Made by a program: the position numbers and the translations under genes. This document shows positions 14,752 through 22,679 of a DNA stretch of 25,127 nt, piece by piece. Below the pieces are notes generated by a model. It saw only the letters and a list, made by a program, of their open reading frames with translations, was not told where the DNA came from and searched no databases. The stretch comes from Thermoplasmata archaeon (GTDB lineage Archaea; Thermoplasmatota; Thermoplasmata; B31-G17). Location of the stretch: contig QMTG01000001.1 in the NCBI GenBank assembly GCA_003649915.1, positions 1 to 25,127 of the forward strand, given 5' to 3'. Position 1 is the first letter of the stretch; every line of letters begins with the position of its first letter.

Positions 14752-16049
14752 TGAGGCGCGAAGTGCCAAAGGGGGAAAAACTCGTTGGTGTGGAAACGTA
14801 TCTTACAAAAACCCCGGGTATTGGGGGAAAACTCAGGTATTATCCTGAGGATTTTATAGTTCTGGAGGAGACTATATGCCCAGAGAGCGCTCCTGATGGC
14901 AGATACACAATAATGCGTGTTTGTGCTGTAAACTGGGAGACAAACAGGCTGATAAGGGCAATGGCAAGAGAATGCAAAATATCTGAAGAGCATATAATGG
15001 TCGCAGGGGCAAAGGACAAGAGGGCTGTGAGTGTTCAGGCTGTATCGGCAATCGTTCCCATAGAAAAAGCCATGTCCATACACCTTCCAGACTTTAAGAT
15101 AATTGAAGCATACCCCTCAAACACCCCCATAAAACTTGGCGGTCTTGTCGGAAATTACTTCGATATCGTTGTCAGAAACACTGTGCTCGAAGGCAAAGAC
15201 CTCAAAGCCGCTATAGAAGAGACGGCGAGTGCTCTCAAGAACGCAGGAGGTTTTCCGAACTTCTTCGGCATACAGAGGTTTGGAGCGGTACGACCTGTGA
15301 CTCACATCATCGGGAAGTATCTGGTAAGCGGAGACTATGAAAGTGCGGTAAAAACATACATAGCATACCCGATGCCTGAGGAAAAGAGTGAGGCAAGTCG
15401 CGCTAGGGAGTACCTTCAAGACACCTGGGACATGAAGGGAGCGCTTAATCTGTATCCAAGAGATTTATGCTTCGAGCGTGATATTATCAGACATCTATCC
15501 AGAAAGCCCAACGACTATATAGGAGCGCTCAGGGCATTGCCGAAAAAGCTTCGGATGATGTTCGTGCACGCCTTTCAGTCTTATGTTTTTAATAGAGTGC
15601 TGAGTGAGAGGATAAAGAGAAACATACCCTTGAACATCCCTATTGTGGGGGATATTGTCGTCAAGGCTGGGAAGGGGGGTGTAGATACAAAATACACGGT
15701 AAAGGTTACTGAAAAAAACATTGACACGATTGCTGAGTGCTGTAAAAGGGGCAGATGCTATATTACAGGCTTAGTTCCAGGAACAGATGCGGAGATTGCC
15801 GATGGTGTGATGGGGGATATTGAGAAAAAAATAATGGAGGAGGAAGGAATAGAGAGAAAAAGTTTTGTCATTCCAGAACTACCAGAACTCACAAGCAGGG
15901 GTAGGAGAAGACCGCTTATTGCGCCCATGAAAAACCTGCAAATATTTTCCTATCACACATGTGCTAGGTTTAGGTTTAAACTGTGGCCTGGAAGTTATGC
16001 AACATCCCTAATGAGAGAGTTCATGAAAGGAGACGTGCTTGATTATTGA
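14751..16049 (+). CDS. truD: tRNA pseudouridine synthase TruD
   Basis: TruD converts uridine 13 in the tRNA D arm to pseudouridine; eukaryotic and archaeal relatives (Pus7) also act on other RNAs. The 432-residue product has the catalytic aspartate D89 in AGAKDKRAVSVQ, the NYFDIVVRNT segment and the family motif GGFPNFFGIQRFGAVRPVTH. The TruD-specific insertion domain follows, and a C-terminal LWPGSYATSLMREFMKGD closes the fold. Length is that of archaeal TruD. The ATG overlaps the FKBP stop by one base, and no separate ribosome site is needed. A T-rich run (TATTTTTGA) at about 16075 may help end the transcript. Confidence 0.95.
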   Translation: MRREVPKGEKLVGVETYLTKTPGIGGKLRYYPEDFIVLEETICPESAPDGRYTIMRVCAVNWETNRLIRAMARECKISEEHIMVAGAKDKRAVSVQAVSAIVPIEKAMSIHLPDFKIIEAYPSNTPIKLGGLVGNYFDIVVRNTVLEGKDLKAAIEETASALKNAGGFPNFFGIQRFGAVRPVTHIIGKYLVSGDYESAVKTYIAYPMPEEKSEASRAREYLQDTWDMKGALNLYPRDLCFERDIIRHLSRKPNDYIGALRALPKKLRMMFVHAFQSYVFNRVLSERIKRNIPLNIPIVGDIVVKAGKGGVDTKYTVKVTEKNIDTIAECCKRGRCYITGLVPGTDAEIADGVMGDIEKKIMEEEGIERKSFVIPELPELTSRGRRRPLIAPMKNLQIFSYHTCARFRFKLWPGSYATSLMREFMKGDVLDY

Positions 16050-16162
16050 GTTATTGGGCAAAATCTCAAATTAATATTTTTGACGGTTGCCTCGCACACC
16101 TCATACACTCTCCTGATATTGCCCAAATTATACATCATGAGTAATATCCTCAACGCATCCAT
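16043..16162 (-). CDS. Possible 39-residue protein (doubtful)
   Basis: A minus-strand frame starts at ATG 16162 and encodes MDALRILLMMYNLGNIRRVY, ending NLRFCPITQ. Codon use is like the neighbours (AGG/AGA for Arg). A TATA-like TATAAA lies at 16173-16178, but that is only about 14 bases from the ATG, too close for a normal start; an internal ATG at 16138 or 16135 would fit better and give about 30 residues. The frame overlaps the end of truD by 7 bases. It may be a tiny gene or only chance; no family is recognised. Confidence 0.2.
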   Translation of the reverse strand: MDALRILLMMYNLGNIRRVYEVCEATVKNINLRFCPITQ

Positions 16163-16227
16163 TCACTTAGCATTTATACCTAAGATTGTTCAATGCTGAG
16201 CAAAATAAAAAACTGGACAGCAATCAT

Positions 16228-16779
16228 CTATTGCTTGCTAAGCATCTTCCGCAACCCGACTTTGCACTCAGTATTGTTGATAAAATCCTCCCATGAAATC
16301 TTGCCCTTGACCTTCTCCCAACATGCGTGCTGATTATCACATAGAACACATAGCCTTGCAAGAACAGTTCTCACAAGAAGCTTTGTATCATCCCCAACAT
16401 CAACGTAAACATCACCGTATATTGCTCCAGATATTTTGGGCGGGTATTCTAGTGTCTTCTCCTTAACTTCCTCCACAACAATGCCCCCACCCTCACCTTC
16501 CGAAGCCTCCGCTACACCGCCACCAACAACCTCGGCCATCTGTACTTCGCCCTCCTCACCACCTACAGCCTTTGTTATGTACGATATCGTTATTATCACT
16601 ATGAAGACCACGTAAAGACCTATCACACCACTCCTTGCGGTAACCATGGGTATGCCAAACCCGTATGCTTCGTAGTAATGAGAATTAAAATCTATTGCCA
16701 GTAACCATATAAGCGCAAAAAACGATATTAATGGAAGCAACCAAACCCATGCTCCTACGCGTCCTCTACCCTCTTCCAT
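16228..16779 (-). CDS. Two-span membrane protein with cysteine-containing cytoplasmic or external domain, unknown function
   Basis: The product of 183 residues has membrane spans at about 9-31 (WVWLLPLISFFALIWLLAI) and 50-71 (GVIGLYVVFIVIITISYI). A Gly/Glu-rich flexible linker covers about 75-105. A C-terminal domain of some 75 residues contains a CVLC pair followed by HACWEK and a late NNTEC, so four cysteines in all. These could bind metal or form disulfides. No family is recognised. The ATG at 16779 is preferred over one at 16806 because TTATATAA lies at 16810-16817: transcription would start near 16788, downstream of the first ATG. It stands alone, convergent with truD. Confidence 0.75.
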   Translation of the reverse strand: MEEGRGRVGAWVWLLPLISFFALIWLLAIDFNSHYYEAYGFGIPMVTARSGVIGLYVVFIVIITISYITKAVGGEEGEVQMAEVVGGGVAEASEGEGGGIVVEEVKEKTLEYPPKISGAIYGDVYVDVGDDTKLLVRTVLARLCVLCDNQHACWEKVKGKISWEDFINNTECKVGLRKMLSKQ

Positions 16780-16809
16780 GGCAAACCACGTGACCAAATT
16801 TATCATACT

Positions 16810-16817
16810 TTATATAA
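16810..16817 (-). promoter_or_regulatory. TATA-like element for the two-span membrane protein
   Basis: TTATATAA is centred about 34 bases upstream of the ATG at 16779, which allows a transcript start near 16788 and a leader of about 9 bases. It helps decide the start codon of that gene. Confidence 0.5.
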
Positions 16818-17031
16818 TCTTTTCCCCATGCGGGGGTGGGCATCGCAAAATATCTTCAAAGTAAAATTCGAGAATAAAAACGGTGGTTTTTGTACCTAAT
16901 ATTTCATGGAATATGCGAGTAATGCGTTTTTGCCCCCAAGATAAAATATTTGACGCAGAGGAAAAAGTTGCAACCATATCTAATAAAGACTAAATTAAAT
17001 CTCCAATTCAAAATAGGCGTATTAGCGAAAG

Positions 17032-17039
17032 TATATATA
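17032..17039 (+). promoter_or_regulatory. TATA-like element upstream of the 50-residue frame and carS operon
   Basis: TATATATA is centred 36 bases upstream of ATG 17071, so transcription would start about 10 bases ahead of that codon. It may also serve the whole carS-csl4 gene run if transcription continues through the small frame. Confidence 0.5.
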
Positions 17040-17070
17040 CAAGTATGTTAATAAGTTACATTGGTGTAAA

Positions 17071-17223
17071 ATGCTGGAACACCTTAGAGACTTTATGGTC
17101 GCCGTTGGGCGCGCCTTTTTGTGCACTTCTGAGCATTCTCTCCTCTACGGAAGGGCTTTTTTGCTTGCTAAGAGAATGAAAAATCATACAGATAGACCTC
17201 ATGGTGATATTAAAAACACATAG
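17071..17223 (+). CDS. Possible small protein (50 residues)
   Basis: A complete frame from ATG 17071 to TAG 17221-17223 encodes a product beginning MLEHLRDFMVAVGRAFLCTS and ending DRPHGDIKNT. It is helical and mildly amphipathic, with the short element GRAFL occurring twice (residues 13-17 and 27-31). GGTG lies 4 bases before the ATG and a TATA-like run 36 bases before it, so the expression signals are coherent. The stop is 37 bases before carS on the same strand. No family is recognised, and the length is short enough for chance, but position and signals favour a real gene or a leader peptide. Confidence 0.45.
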   Translation: MLEHLRDFMVAVGRAFLCTSEHSLLYGRAFLLAKRMKNHTDRPHGDIKNT

Positions 17224-17260
17224 AAAAATAGAATAATGACTTCCCCCATACTTCATCGCA

Positions 17261-17821
17261 ATGTACCTGATTGTTGCCCTCAGAGCGTTCTGGTTGTTCA
17301 TACCCGCGTATATTGCGAACCCTTCGGCTGTGGTGTTTGGCGGTCTTGCTCCCATAGATTTTGGAAAAAAGTTCGTTGATGGGCGGAGAATACTGGGCGA
17401 TGGGAAAACGTACAGTGGCCTTATTGGTGGCGGGCTGGCAGGGGTGTTTTTTGGCATGATACAAATGGCTATATCGCATCCATGGGACCCTATTGAGCAC
17501 TTCGGGTTTGGTGGGCTGCAAAGAGCGATATATATAATGCTAGCCCTATCCTTCGGGGCTTTGCTGGGAGACATGCTTGGTAGTTTTATCAAGCGCAGGC
17601 TTGGAGTGGAAAGGGGGGAAAGATTTCCCGGCTTGGACCAATACGACCTTGTACTTGGCGCGTTTTTGCTCACAATTCTCGTGGACAAGAGATGGGTATT
17701 TGACAATTATATTGCTAACAACTTTGCAGGTCTGTTGACAATCATTATCCTAACACCTCTTTTACATAAACTCGTAAACATCATAGGATATAAAAGTGGT
17801 CTTAAGAATGTCCCATGGTGA
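17261..17821 (+). CDS. carS: CDP-archaeol synthase
   Basis: CarS joins CTP to 2,3-di-O-geranylgeranylglyceryl phosphate to make CDP-archaeol, the branch point for archaeal polar lipids. The 186-residue integral membrane protein has the expected landmarks: IANPSAVVFGG at 18-28, PIDFGKKFVDGRRILGDGKT at 31-50, and the catalytic signature around GALLGDMLGSFIKRR (99-113) and RGERFPGLDQYDLVLG (118-133). About five hydrophobic segments are visible. The ATG at 17261 has no clear ribosome site. It begins a run of eight tightly packed genes and overlaps the start region of pyrE. A gene this archaea-specific helps fix the domain of the source organism. Confidence 0.94.
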   Translation: MYLIVALRAFWLFIPAYIANPSAVVFGGLAPIDFGKKFVDGRRILGDGKTYSGLIGGGLAGVFFGMIQMAISHPWDPIEHFGFGGLQRAIYIMLALSFGALLGDMLGSFIKRRLGVERGERFPGLDQYDLVLGAFLLTILVDKRWVFDNYIANNFAGLLTIIILTPLLHKLVNIIGYKSGLKNVPW

Positions 17822-17826
17822 TAAGG

Positions 17827-18357
17827 ATGGTGAATATAGACCTAGTAGATGCACTAAAGGGCTGCGGTGCTGTGAAATTTGGAGATTTTGTTCTAGCATC
17901 AGGGAAGAGAAGTAGCTACTACATTGATATTAAGATAGCTCTTACAAAGCCTGAAATACTTGCAGAGATTGCCCGCAGAATGGTGAAACTTCTGGATGGT
18001 GATAAAGTCGCCGGTATGGAACTCGGTGCTGTTCCAATAGCCACGGCTGTTGCAATGCTATCGCACAAGGAGATGGTAATTATTAGAAAGAGGGAGAAAG
18101 GTCACGGGCTTAGTGGAAGAATAATAGGTGATGTGAGTACAGGGGACAGAATAACAGTTGTTGAGGATGTCACAACCACAGGCGGCTCGCTTATCGACGC
18201 CATAAATGTGCTCAGAGCAGTTGGCGGTGAGGTAAAGAGGGCACTTGTTGTTGTTGACCGAGATGAAGGGGCTGTGGATGAGTTGAAAAAAATCGGTGTT
18301 GAGTTGGTTCCATTGCTCACGGCAAAGGAATTGCTCAGGGGTGAAGGAATACCATGA
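17827..18357 (+). CDS. pyrE: Orotate phosphoribosyltransferase
   Basis: PyrE attaches orotate to PRPP to give orotidine 5'-phosphate, the fifth step of UMP synthesis. The 176-residue product has LVDALKGCGAVKFGDFVLASG with the SSYYIDIK substrate loop, KREKGHG with the catalytic lysines (about 88-94), and the PRPP-binding loop VVEDVTTTGGS at 111-121. Length is typical of archaeal PyrE. The ATG at 17827 has GGTGAT a few bases upstream; another ATG at 17815 in frame would overlap carS by seven bases and add four residues. Its stop overlaps the next gene's ATG by four bases. Other pyr genes are not in the window. Confidence 0.94.
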   Translation: MVNIDLVDALKGCGAVKFGDFVLASGKRSSYYIDIKIALTKPEILAEIARRMVKLLDGDKVAGMELGAVPIATAVAMLSHKEMVIIRKREKGHGLSGRIIGDVSTGDRITVVEDVTTTGGSLIDAINVLRAVGGEVKRALVVVDRDEGAVDELKKIGVELVPLLTAKELLRGEGIP

Positions 18358-20195
18358 AGAATAGCCATATGCTCGTGGTATTGCTGATAGTTCTATCCGT
18401 AGCCTTTCCCGCCTTTCAGGGGATGCAAGATAGTGCGAATACTGCCCCCTCCTTTGAGGAATTATTTTCCGGGTATTTCAACTACACGAGCATGAGCATT
18501 GAACTTCACAAAATTGCGTCCGAGCATCCTGACATTGTTCGCCTTTATGACCTTACAAAAAACACGGAATATGGCGCTACATGGATGGGGAGGGCTGTAT
18601 GGGCGGTTAAGATATCGGACAATCCTGACATGGAGGAGAACGAGCCCAAGATTCTCGTGGTCGGTGCTCATCATGCTAGGGAGTGGATGAGTTACGAAGT
18701 TCCCATGTATCTCATATATTACCTTGTGGACAACTATGGAAAACCGCCGACGGACAATGACAACGATGGGCTTGTTGATGAAGACCCGATAGATATGAAG
18801 GATAACGACAATGATGGGCTCATTGATGAGGATTGGTCTGAGGCGCAGGCTACATGGATTGTTAATCACAGGGAAATCTGGGTAATACCCATGCTAAACC
18901 CCGATGGTGTGGAGTATGACCATCAGATTTCCAATCTTGGCGTTAATGGAGGTTGGAGAAAAAATTGCAGGGATAACAACAAGAATGGTGTGTTTGATGA
19001 GCAATTTGACGGTGTTGACCTGAACAGAAATTATCCTTATATGTGGGCTAGGAACAGATACATGCAGGTGATAAGCAGGAACGGCATTGCAATAACCGCC
19101 GATAGCAGCAACCCGGCATCGGACACATATCACGGTCCTGATGACAATTATGACGATGATGGTGATGCGCTCGTCCATGCACCCGACTGGTTTCCCCAGC
19201 ACTATATCTATGATTGGAACAAGATTGATGAAGACCCAGTTGATAGTGTGGACAATGACAACGATGGGCTTGTTGATGAGGACAAGGATGGCGGCTTTTC
19301 AGAGCCTGAAACCCAAGCAATACGTTCCATTGTTAAAACACTTGATGATGAAGAGGGCACGGGCAATATATCCTTTTCCATATCACTGAGTTATCACTCG
19401 TTCGGTGAACTGATAGTTTACCCCTGGGGGTATACGTACGACCCAACACCAGACGATTCCCTTTTTAAAGACCTCGGAGCAAGGATGGCAAGGTATAACG
19501 GATACAAGGTAATAAAAGGCTCCGACCTGTACTTAACATCTGGAGATCTCGATGACTGGCTTTATGGCGCAGCCCATACCCTGCCCTTCACAATAGAGCT
19601 TAACAGCCAAGAAGACGGTTTTCATCCAATGCCCGAGAAAATTGTGCCAACCTGTAGGCTGAACTTGGGTGTAAACCTGTACGCTGCAGAGTATGCTGAT
19701 GTTGCCGATGAGGCAAAGAGCATAAATGCGAAGAGCATGAACATACCGCTGCCATCCATAGAGTATGAGCATACGAAGGATATTGCTCTGTGCACGGAAG
19801 ACTACAGGGTTGTTGTCAGGGTGGTAAATGAGTCCCTAGCCAAGGAAGTCGTATTATGGTATAGCGTTGACGGATGGAGGTACAACAGGATAAACATGAG
19901 CAGTATCGGGGGCGGATATTACGAGGCGTATATTCCGAGGCAGGAGGCTGGCACCGTTGTCAGGTATTACATAGACGTGTGCGATTCCTTTGGGGTGCAC
20001 ATTTATTCGCCAAAATACGCAGAGGCTGAGGCTTACGAGTATTTCGTAGATTACGACATTGGCCATGGACCAGGTGCGATTTTTATGATGGCAGTGATGA
20101 TAATACTGGTTTGCGGCATAATTTATGGGGGGCTAATAAAAACATTAAACATCGCCATCAAGGCTGAGAGGAGGAAAATCGATGGCGGAAGATAG
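18354..20195 (+). CDS. Secreted, membrane-anchored M14 zinc carboxypeptidase with calcium-type acidic loops
   Basis: The 613-residue product has a signal peptide (1-23) and an M14 carboxypeptidase domain. Zinc ligands are H107 and E110 in HHARE and H348 in SYHSFGE. Substrate residues N224 and R225 lie in DLNRNYP, and the catalytic E415 is in FTIELNS. Acidic DNDNDGLVDED-type loops are inserted in the catalytic domain at about 134-145, 150-161 and 300-311, resembling thrombospondin-3 or EF-hand-like calcium loops, with related stretches near 207-216 and 263-270. A C-terminal beta domain (about 470-565) and a terminal membrane span (about 573-597) would anchor it outside the cell. It overlaps pyrE by 4 bases and the transporter by 14. 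Likely role: trimming extracellular peptides. Confidence 0.93.
   Translation: MKNSHMLVVLLIVLSVAFPAFQGMQDSANTAPSFEELFSGYFNYTSMSIELHKIASEHPDIVRLYDLTKNTEYGATWMGRAVWAVKISDNPDMEENEPKILVVGAHHAREWMSYEVPMYLIYYLVDNYGKPPTDNDNDGLVDEDPIDMKDNDNDGLIDEDWSEAQATWIVNHREIWVIPMLNPDGVEYDHQISNLGVNGGWRKNCRDNNKNGVFDEQFDGVDLNRNYPYMWARNRYMQVISRNGIAITADSSNPASDTYHGPDDNYDDDGDALVHAPDWFPQHYIYDWNKIDEDPVDSVDNDNDGLVDEDKDGGFSEPETQAIRSIVKTLDDEEGTGNISFSISLSYHSFGELIVYPWGYTYDPTPDDSLFKDLGARMARYNGYKVIKGSDLYLTSGDLDDWLYGAAHTLPFTIELNSQEDGFHPMPEKIVPTCRLNLGVNLYAAEYADVADEAKSINAKSMNIPLPSIEYEHTKDIALCTEDYRVVVRVVNESLAKEVVLWYSVDGWRYNRINMSSIGGGYYEAYIPRQEAGTVVRYYIDVCDSFGVHIYSPKYAEAEAYEYFVDYDIGHGPGAIFMMAVMIILVCGIIYGGLIKTLNIAIKAERRKIDGGR
18752..18781 (+). 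repeat. 30-bp direct repeat encoding an acidic calcium-type loop, copy 1
   Basis: This 30-base segment inside the carboxypeptidase gene is identical to 19250-19279. It encodes DNDNDGLVDE. A third, diverged version follows at about 18800-18833 (DNDNDGLIDED). Identity at silent positions points to recent duplication or conversion between the loops. Confidence 0.85.
19250..19279 (+). repeat. 30-bp direct repeat encoding an acidic calcium-type loop, copy 2
   Basis: Identical over 30 bases to 18752-18781 and in the same reading frame of the same gene, 498 bases further on. The flanks also share the encoded sense (DEDP before, DED after) but not the exact bases. Confidence 0.85.
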
Positions 20196-21624
20196 GTTCA
20201 CGTCAAGGTGGGGCTTTATACTGGCGGCGTTGGGTGCGGCAATAGGCACGGGAAACATTTGGAGGTTTCCAAGGGAGGCCGCCAAATACGGTGGGGGGGC
20301 GTTTATAGTTGCATGGATAATTGCACTGTTTCTTTGGTCAATTCCTTTGCTCATGACAGAGTTTGCAATAGGTAGAAAAACCAGAAAGAGCGTTATTGGA
20401 TCCTTTGCCGAGTTTCTTGGAGAAAAATACGTATGGATGGGTGCATGGATAGTTTTTGTCTCCACAGCCATCAACTTTTATTACTCGGTCGTAATGGGCT
20501 GGACAATAAGATATTTTTTTCTTTCTGCCTCTGGCGGGCTTTACAAGGGCGTGAATACATCATCGCTCTGGTACAGTTTTATATCAACCCCGTACAAGGT
20601 TATTGCGTTCCACGTGATTGCTGTACTTCTAGGCTGGTTTGTTGTAAGGAGGGGCGTATCCAAGGGAATAGAACTCACAAATAAGATACTGCTTCCATCA
20701 CTGCTCTTCCTCATCACGGTGGCAGCAATATGGTCTCTCACCCTTCCCAATGCGATAAACGGGCTAAAATACATGTTCATACCCAGGGTTCATATGTTCG
20801 GAAACGCAGAGATGTGGATTCATGCCCTTGCCCAGTCAGCATGGTCTTGCTCTGCAGGAATGGGCATGGCAATAACGTACGCCGTGTACACAAAAAAGAG
20901 GGAAGACGTTGCCCTGAACGCCTTTATTGTGGGATTCGGCAACAACTCCGCATCATTAATAGCAGGCGTCGCAGTTCTCTGCACCCTCTTCGGCCTATCG
21001 CCAACAATTGCGGATGCTTATCGGGGAATAGAGGCGGGAAGTAGTGGCTTGACTTTCATACATCTAGCCCATCTATTTTCTCTCATGCCCGTGGGTGCAT
21101 TGATTGCGGCAATTTTTTTCCTATCAATGAGTTTTGCTGCGCTCACTTCACTAATATCGGGGTTTGAAATTGCCATATGCTCGCTAATGGATGCGGGCTT
21201 TGAAAGAAAAAGGGCGGCAAATTACATAGCCTTGGCTACTCTACTCTTTGGCCTGCCATCCGCCATCAGCATATCCGTGCTTGAAAACCAAGACGCTGTG
21301 TGGAGTCTCGGTCTATTGCCAAGCGGTCTCTTTATATCCTTTATTGCAATAAAGTATGGAGCAAGCAAGTTTAGAAGCGCATTTATAAACACAGAAGACA
21401 GTGATATTTTCGTAGGTAAGTGGTGGGACCTAATAATATGCCTTCTGCTTCCTGCAGAGTTCTTCATAATGTTTGTCTGGTTCATGGCGGAGGTGGTCAA
21501 AACATCGCCACTCACATTTGCCACGCTGGTAATCCAATGGGGCACGGTCATGTTTTTGCTTGTGAGATTCAGGAAGAAACTGTACAGCATTTTTTACTCA
21601 AGAAAGGAGGGTAAGAAAAAATGA
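20182..21624 (+). CDS. Neurotransmitter:sodium symporter (SNF) family transporter
   Basis: The 480-residue product is a Na+-driven transporter of the SNF/NSS (LeuT-like) family, which mostly carry amino acids. The signature GAAIGTGNIWRFPREAAKYG with GGGAFIVAW lies at about 18-45 and forms the unwound first helix and Na+ sites. About eleven or twelve hydrophobic segments follow. The conserved SMSFAALTSLISGFEI region (TM8) supplies the second Na+ site. The prokaryotic length and the short C-terminus fit. The ATG has GAGAGGAGG upstream within the end of the carboxypeptidase gene, which it overlaps by 14 bases. The overlap ties uptake of amino acids to extracellular peptide cleavage. The exact substrate is not readable. 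Confidence 0.93.
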   Translation: MAEDRFTSRWGFILAALGAAIGTGNIWRFPREAAKYGGGAFIVAWIIALFLWSIPLLMTEFAIGRKTRKSVIGSFAEFLGEKYVWMGAWIVFVSTAINFYYSVVMGWTIRYFFLSASGGLYKGVNTSSLWYSFISTPYKVIAFHVIAVLLGWFVVRRGVSKGIELTNKILLPSLLFLITVAAIWSLTLPNAINGLKYMFIPRVHMFGNAEMWIHALAQSAWSCSAGMGMAITYAVYTKKREDVALNAFIVGFGNNSASLIAGVAVLCTLFGLSPTIADAYRGIEAGSSGLTFIHLAHLFSLMPVGALIAAIFFLSMSFAALTSLISGFEIAICSLMDAGFERKRAANYIALATLLFGLPSAISISVLENQDAVWSLGLLPSGLFISFIAIKYGASKFRSAFINTEDSDIFVGKWWDLIICLLLPAEFFIMFVWFMAEVVKTSPLTFATLVIQWGTVMFLLVRFRKKLYSIFYSRKEGKKK

Positions 21625-22676
21625 AAGTAATATCCGTAGTGGGGGCAAGACCCCAGTTTGTAAAGGTGGCGCTTGTTGTTAAAGAACTGGCAGAACGGGG
21701 CATTGAAGCCCCAATCGTGCACACAGGGCAGCACTACGATTATGAAATGTCCGCCTTATTTTTTAAAGAACTGGAGATCCCAGAGCCTGTTGTAAACCTG
21801 AACGTGGGCTCGGGCACTCATGCAGAGCAGACCTCAAAAATGCTGCTTGGGTTGGAGAAAATTCTTCTCAGGGAAAGGCCTCACGCTATTATCGTGTACG
21901 GGGATACAAACTCCACACTCGCTGGCGCGCTTTCCGCGGCAAAGCTTAACATAACAATATGTCATGTAGAGGCTGGCCTTAGATCATATAACAGAAAAAT
22001 GCCTGAAGAAATAAACAGAATAGTATCTGATCATCTGTCTGATGTGCTATTCGCCCCGACAAGGCACGCGCTTGAAATTTTGAAAAGGGAAGGGCTGGGA
22101 GATAAAGCACATATGGTCGGGGATGTGATGTATGATGTTCTACTTAGATACATGGATATGAGCATGTCCAGCACTGTTGTGGAAAAAATGGGCTTGGAAC
22201 CAAAAAAATATTATCTGGCCACGGTGCACAGGGCTGAGAACACAGACGACCCGAAAAGGCTGAGTGATATCATCAGCGCTCTCTCCGCTCTCGACCTTCC
22301 TGTAATCTTTCCTGCGCATCCGAGAACAAAAAAGCGCATGGAAGAGTATGGTATAAAGATGGATGGCAGTATAAGGCTTGTCAGCCCCATGAGTTATCTT
22401 GAGTTCATAACATTGTTAAGGTATGCTGCCAAGGTTCTAACTGATTCGGGCGGTGTGCAAAAAGAGGCCTACGTGCTCGGTGTTCCGTGTATAACGCTAA
22501 GGGACGAGACCGAATGGGTGGAGACTGTCGAAGACGGATGGAACATACTTGTTGGAGCGTCAAGGGATAGAATAATTACCGCTGTTGCCAAGTTCTCGCC
22601 AAAGGGGGAAAGAAAAAAACACTACGGCGATGGATACGCGCATAAGAGGATTGCAGATGTTGTAGAGGGGCTTTAA
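21621..22676 (+). CDS. wecB: UDP-N-acetylglucosamine 2-epimerase (non-hydrolysing)
   Basis: The enzyme interconverts UDP-GlcNAc and UDP-ManNAc, supplying precursors for cell-surface glycans and protein glycosylation. The 351-residue product has GARPQFVKVALVVKEL (8-23), HTGQHYDYEMS, catalytic D95 in VYGDTNST, E117 in HVEAGLRS, E130 in MPEEINR and H203 in TVHRAEN. The C-terminal nucleotide half shows PAHPRTKK and LTDSGGVQKEAYVLGVPC. All key residues are present. The ATG has AAGGAGGGT upstream and its first bases overlap the transporter's stop. No glycosyltransferase or dehydrogenase neighbour is present to show the pathway. Confidence 0.95.
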   Translation: MKVISVVGARPQFVKVALVVKELAERGIEAPIVHTGQHYDYEMSALFFKELEIPEPVVNLNVGSGTHAEQTSKMLLGLEKILLRERPHAIIVYGDTNSTLAGALSAAKLNITICHVEAGLRSYNRKMPEEINRIVSDHLSDVLFAPTRHALEILKREGLGDKAHMVGDVMYDVLLRYMDMSMSSTVVEKMGLEPKKYYLATVHRAENTDDPKRLSDIISALSALDLPVIFPAHPRTKKRMEEYGIKMDGSIRLVSPMSYLEFITLLRYAAKVLTDSGGVQKEAYVLGVPCITLRDETEWVETVEDGWNILVGASRDRIITAVAKFSPKGERKKHYGDGYAHKRIADVVEGL

Positions 22677-22679
22677 AAT

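Larger units (their letters stand above)
16780..17070. other. AT-rich intergenic stretch with two promoter-like sequences
   Basis: This 291-base gap lacks a convincing gene on either strand. At its left edge is TTATATAA (16810-16817) for the minus-strand membrane protein, and near its right end TATATATA (17032-17039) for the plus strand. A short perfect hairpin, AAAAAC-GGTG-GTTTTT, lies at 16876-16891 but is A/T-only except one pair. I see nothing else. Confidence 0.5.

Noticed and set aside
13873..14769. 298-codon open frame on the minus strand opposite the FKBP gene
   Set aside because: Its N-terminal half is a run of Phe, Leu and Pro produced by reading the Lys/Glu-rich tail backwards; the plus-strand FKBP is a clear family member with promoter and ribosome site.
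16876..16891. Intrinsic terminator AAAAAC-GGTG-GTTTTT
   Set aside because: The stem has only one G-C pair and lies between divergent units where no transcript needs ending.
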